DNA of 64,000 bases from Platycnemis pennipes (Eukaryota; Arthropoda; Insecta; Odonata; Platycnemididae), in NCBI GenBank assembly GCA_933228895.1, contig OW121846.1, positions 79,124,064 through 79,188,063 of the forward strand, written 5' to 3'. The translations under genes were made by a program, and so were the position numbers. The stretch's first letter is position 1. Every line of letters starts with the position of its first letter. Shown one piece after another: positions 60,984 to 64,000 of the stretch. A model generated the notes under the pieces. That model saw only the letters and a list, made by a program, of their open reading frames with translations. It had not been told where the DNA came from and searched no databases.

Positions 60984-63900
60984 GATATTTCGGTGAGTGC
61001 GTGAAGTTATCCCGCCAGCATTAAATATCGCTAAGAGGAAAACTTCGGGCAAACACAAATAATATCTAATGGCCAAAGCTCCTGATGATCTTGCGTCAGG
61101 AAACACAATGGCAACAGCTTGAAATAAAAATTTCCACTTGGTACTAATATGGTTATGTGCAGTCCAAGAATAATCACATTTTATGTAATGAAAATGAAAT
61201 GCGTAAATCTATCATGCACAATGAAGAATTGTTCAGTTTCGGTTTTATTAGGAAGGCAAACAAAATTAATAAGCAGTATTTTCAAAATATGTATTGAAAT
61301 TGTTAGAATTCTAGTTTTTCTTTCCTTGTGCAATAATGAAACATAAAAAGCAACAATATTTATACTTTTAAAAAACTATTTCAGATACAATTATAAGGCA
61401 AAATGTAAATTCATGCAAACACACTTTCTGAAACAACCCATGGCGTGGAACCCATTTCCTGATCTATTTTCTATTTTCTTCCCATTATGTTCGTTCACGA
61501 CAAATAAAAATGATTAAAGTCGGGTAATGGTAAATGCTTTCACCACAAAGTAGGAAAATTATCAATGGTGTTTATAAGATTGAATTTAGTTTCTTGACAT
61601 TATAATTATTAGTTTTGTAAGAACTCATTTAATGTCCATAGTAATTTATGGATAAATCGACCCAGTTAATGACTATTATTTACTAAAAATTCATATTTAG
61701 CTATAAATGTTACTTCTATACCTTGATAATAATTTCGATTCGATTGATTCGTTAGTTAACTAGTATTCCCTAATCAAAAAAATACATTTATTTGTGATTA
61801 ATATTCGCATCTGATTCCATTAATAAATAGTAATCTTTCGAAATAGTAATAAGCTACGCGTTGTTACAGAAATAATTCTTTCCTAGGTTACACTGCGATT
61901 TGGGCCAGACCCGGAAAACCTGATCTTTTGATAAACAACCGAATGAATTCGGCCTTCCCTTGAATGAAATATTTGAAAAATTTTCTTGATATTATTATGC
62001 AAATGGGAACACAAAGGATAGGTTACTTTACTTTCATGAATTATTTTTCAATTTAGTCAACAGGAAATATCGCAAATAAGCAGAGACGAATAAAATGCTT
62101 ACGTTAAATAATTAAATGAATGTTTTCGATAAATTAAATAAAGTATTTGACAATATTACTTCAAATTCATATTATGATCTTTAGTTTTTTATAGTTATAT
62201 TAAGCAGAAAAAGATCCTGAATGTAAAAAAAATTTCTGTAATAAGATGCCCTTCATATTTTTGATGTCTTGCTGGAAGCGTTGCGATGATATTTCGGTGA
62301 GTGTGGGATGGTAAACGATTAGCAATTAATATCGCCAAACTGTAAACCTCCCGCAAACACAAAAATAATTTGTAGCGTCAGTTCCAGATCTAATCTGTTA
62401 ATTCTTGCTGAACGATATGGAATAACAAGAGGTTGAAAATTACCGTAAATTAAAATATGTAACTATCGGCTTAGTTTATGTTTATAAACGTTAGTCTTAT
62501 TAAATTTATTTACCGGACTTAAATGAAATTTTTTTATCAGATTTAGAAATGAACTAAACTGGATCACGAAAGAAATTTCATCCTTTAAAATTGTGTAAGG
62601 CATTGGAAGGAGAATCGTATGTACGTAAAAACAGGTATGAGGGAAGAAGATGGAGCAATCTAAATTAATTCACCACCACGTGGATTACGAGGCGTGTACG
62701 GTCTCCACGATTAAAGACTTTCCCGAATGATCGGATCCCATGTTAGGGGCAAAATAATTGTTACCTTCTCACGCTCGGAGATTGGGTGGCGAGTTTTAGT
62801 GACCAGGGAATCGGTGCCAGATAAGCAAAGGGCTAGCGTGCCAGTATTGCTAAGGAGAAGGAGAGAACGATCGTATGGACCGGGGATGTGACATGCTTGG
62901 AAGGATATTCCGCCTGGCCTTGGAATCTGGAGGAAAGGCTGTGTGAAATTATTTGGGGGACTTCCCGTAATTCTCTCAGTATTACCGTAAACATGTTCGG
63001 CGCGTCATCACAGAGAATCTCGGGGTGGGGCAGGGGAGAAAGGAAGGAAAATATAAGGGGTCAGGACTAATGGAGGGAGGACGTCACCAGCTAAAACTAC
63101 ATGTTCCATAAGTCAGTTGCCTCTAAATGCCTCCTCCTTTGTGACACTGGCGTAAATCCGTTCATTGAAATAGTCAACAAATTAATATATAATCTTATGT
63201 ATTCTGACTAAACACTATCTTTTATCGTTTCATTTCACATGTAGTTTCATGGTAATATTTCACACTATTTACGTACGTTATTCTCAAATGCTATTGTATG
63301 TCCATTTTCTAAATAAAATATCTAAGTTGTAATCAATATACGGAATATATATTTCGAATTGAACATACTCCTTAAAATCGTTAGGTTGCGTGAAAACCAT
63401 TTTGTTTTTCCACATCCAGATTTAGGGGCAGACTTTGACAATGACCATGAATTAGTAATGATGAATTGCCTTCTAAAATTCATGAACTTGAGGAAAACGA
63501 TAAGGAACTTATGGATAAATATGGATATGGTTATAAAATTAAAGTAGGATCAACAGCAGAGGGCATATCAACAAGTAAAGGGAGACAATATAGGTGACGA
63601 ACTGACTGCGTAATCAGTAGGTGTACGCTGGAAAAATTATTAATGTGGACTACAGGAGCTGCAATTGAAGCTCTTGGAATAAGAAAAGTTGCCAAAATGA
63701 AGCGATGATTCACGGAACAAGTCTTAGACCTGATTTAAGAAAGAAGAAAGTACAAGAATGCGGGAAATGAGGAAGGGCCGCTTTGCTACAAAAGATAAAG
63801 GAACGAAATAAGTCGTAAATCGAGGAATGCTAGAGAAATATGAATGAATAGCCTATGCGATAATGTACAAAACAACCTTGTTCTTTGAAAGGTGGAAACT

Positions 63901-64000
63901 TCCTTTTAGATTGTGAGGAACCACTTCAAAGTACCGAGCGTAGTGTTTTAATGCCATATGGGAAAAGTATGGAGAATTTTTGATTGAAAATAATTCAAAG
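60984..64000 (+). repeat. Array C unit 9 (short member, dimer copy 3, cut by window end)
   Basis: Has the 936-bp deletion (joint near 62000), so it is the short form. Palindromes at 60984-61066 and 62288-62369. The purine-rich block (62660-63070) has a few changes not seen in units 5 and 7, including parts resembling the long units, a sign of conversion. It stops inside the RTE piece at the window edge. Confidence 0.9.
63393..64000 (+). pseudogene. RTE piece in array C unit 9 (cut by window end)
   Basis: Endonuclease end (LGADFDNDHELVMMN), linker with the stop typical of the short units, and the start of the 95-bp interruption. The RT lies beyond the window. Confidence 0.8.

Larger units (their letters stand above)
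24661..64000. repeat. Tandem array C, 3.9-4.84 kb units, dimeric higher-order repeat at the right
   Basis: Units are counted from their first palindrome: 25300, 29648, 34488, 39329, 43946, 47849, 52465, 56368 and 60984. Unit lengths are 4348, 4840, 4841, 4617, 3903, 4616 and 3903, then 4616, then a partial unit. From 39329 on, long and short units alternate, giving a period of 8,519-8,520 bp. Order in a full unit: palindrome 1 with its 3' flank, AT-rich spacer, shared module with palindrome 2, a purine-rich GC-balanced block, AT-rich linker, then the decayed RTE piece (endonuclease end to RT catalytic box), running straight into the next palindrome 1. The array continues beyond the window. 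Confidence 0.95.

Noticed and set aside
1..64000. Telomeric or CRISPR-type repeats
   Set aside because: No tandem TTAGG-type runs, and no short regular repeat-spacer pattern. The periodicities are kilobase-scale satellites.

Overview
This is a eukaryotic, AT-rich, repeat-only window. I see no intact protein-coding gene, rRNA or functional tRNA gene. The organism is most likely an arthropod, probably an insect: the decayed coding sequence belongs to an RTE-type non-LTR retrotransposon, an RNase H-bearing non-LTR element of the I/R1/LOA kind, and a piggyBac-like DNA transposon with TTAA target sites. The species cannot be named from this sequence.

Layout. (1) 1-17,085 is tandem array A: units of about 1.95 kb, of which four consecutive ones (3,904-13,846) are enlarged to 2,485-2,486 bp. 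Two variants of the unit 3' half alternate (B A B A B B A), giving a 4,971-bp higher-order period. Each unit carries the first part of an RTE endonuclease domain. (2) 16,985-17,795 is a rearranged edge of array A. (3) 17,795-21,026 is a more complete but dead RTE copy, plus strand, with endonuclease, reverse transcriptase and a GAT-rich 3' tail. It is split by a minus-strand RNase H fragment at about 19,481-20,175. (4) 21,041-24,660 is a nest: an array-A scrap, then a minus-strand non-LTR fragment, split by a piggyBac-like element (21,207-24,133, TTAA on both sides), itself split by a second, 5'-truncated RTE copy (21,643-22,988, 10-bp target duplication). (5) 24,661-64,000 is tandem array C. 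Units of 4.35-4.84 kb give way to an 8,519-8,520-bp dimer (about 4,617 + 3,903 bp) present nearly three times and running off the window. Each unit carries the last part of the RTE endonuclease and the RT up to its catalytic box.

The most unusual feature is that arrays A and C, 7 kb apart and different in sequence over most of their length, share a non-coding module of several hundred bases built around an 82-83-bp imperfect palindrome. They also carry complementary, non-overlapping pieces of the same kind of RTE element. The palindrome occurs at least 29 times. In A it is doubled only in the enlarged units, and a tRNA-like scrap lies at the breakpoint of that doubling. In most C units it also occurs twice. 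I read the window as two related satellite arrays, grown from a dismembered retrotransposon plus a palindromic module and homogenised by unequal exchange. No host gene function is implied. Whether the arrays are centromeric, heterochromatic or otherwise functional cannot be told from sequence alone.
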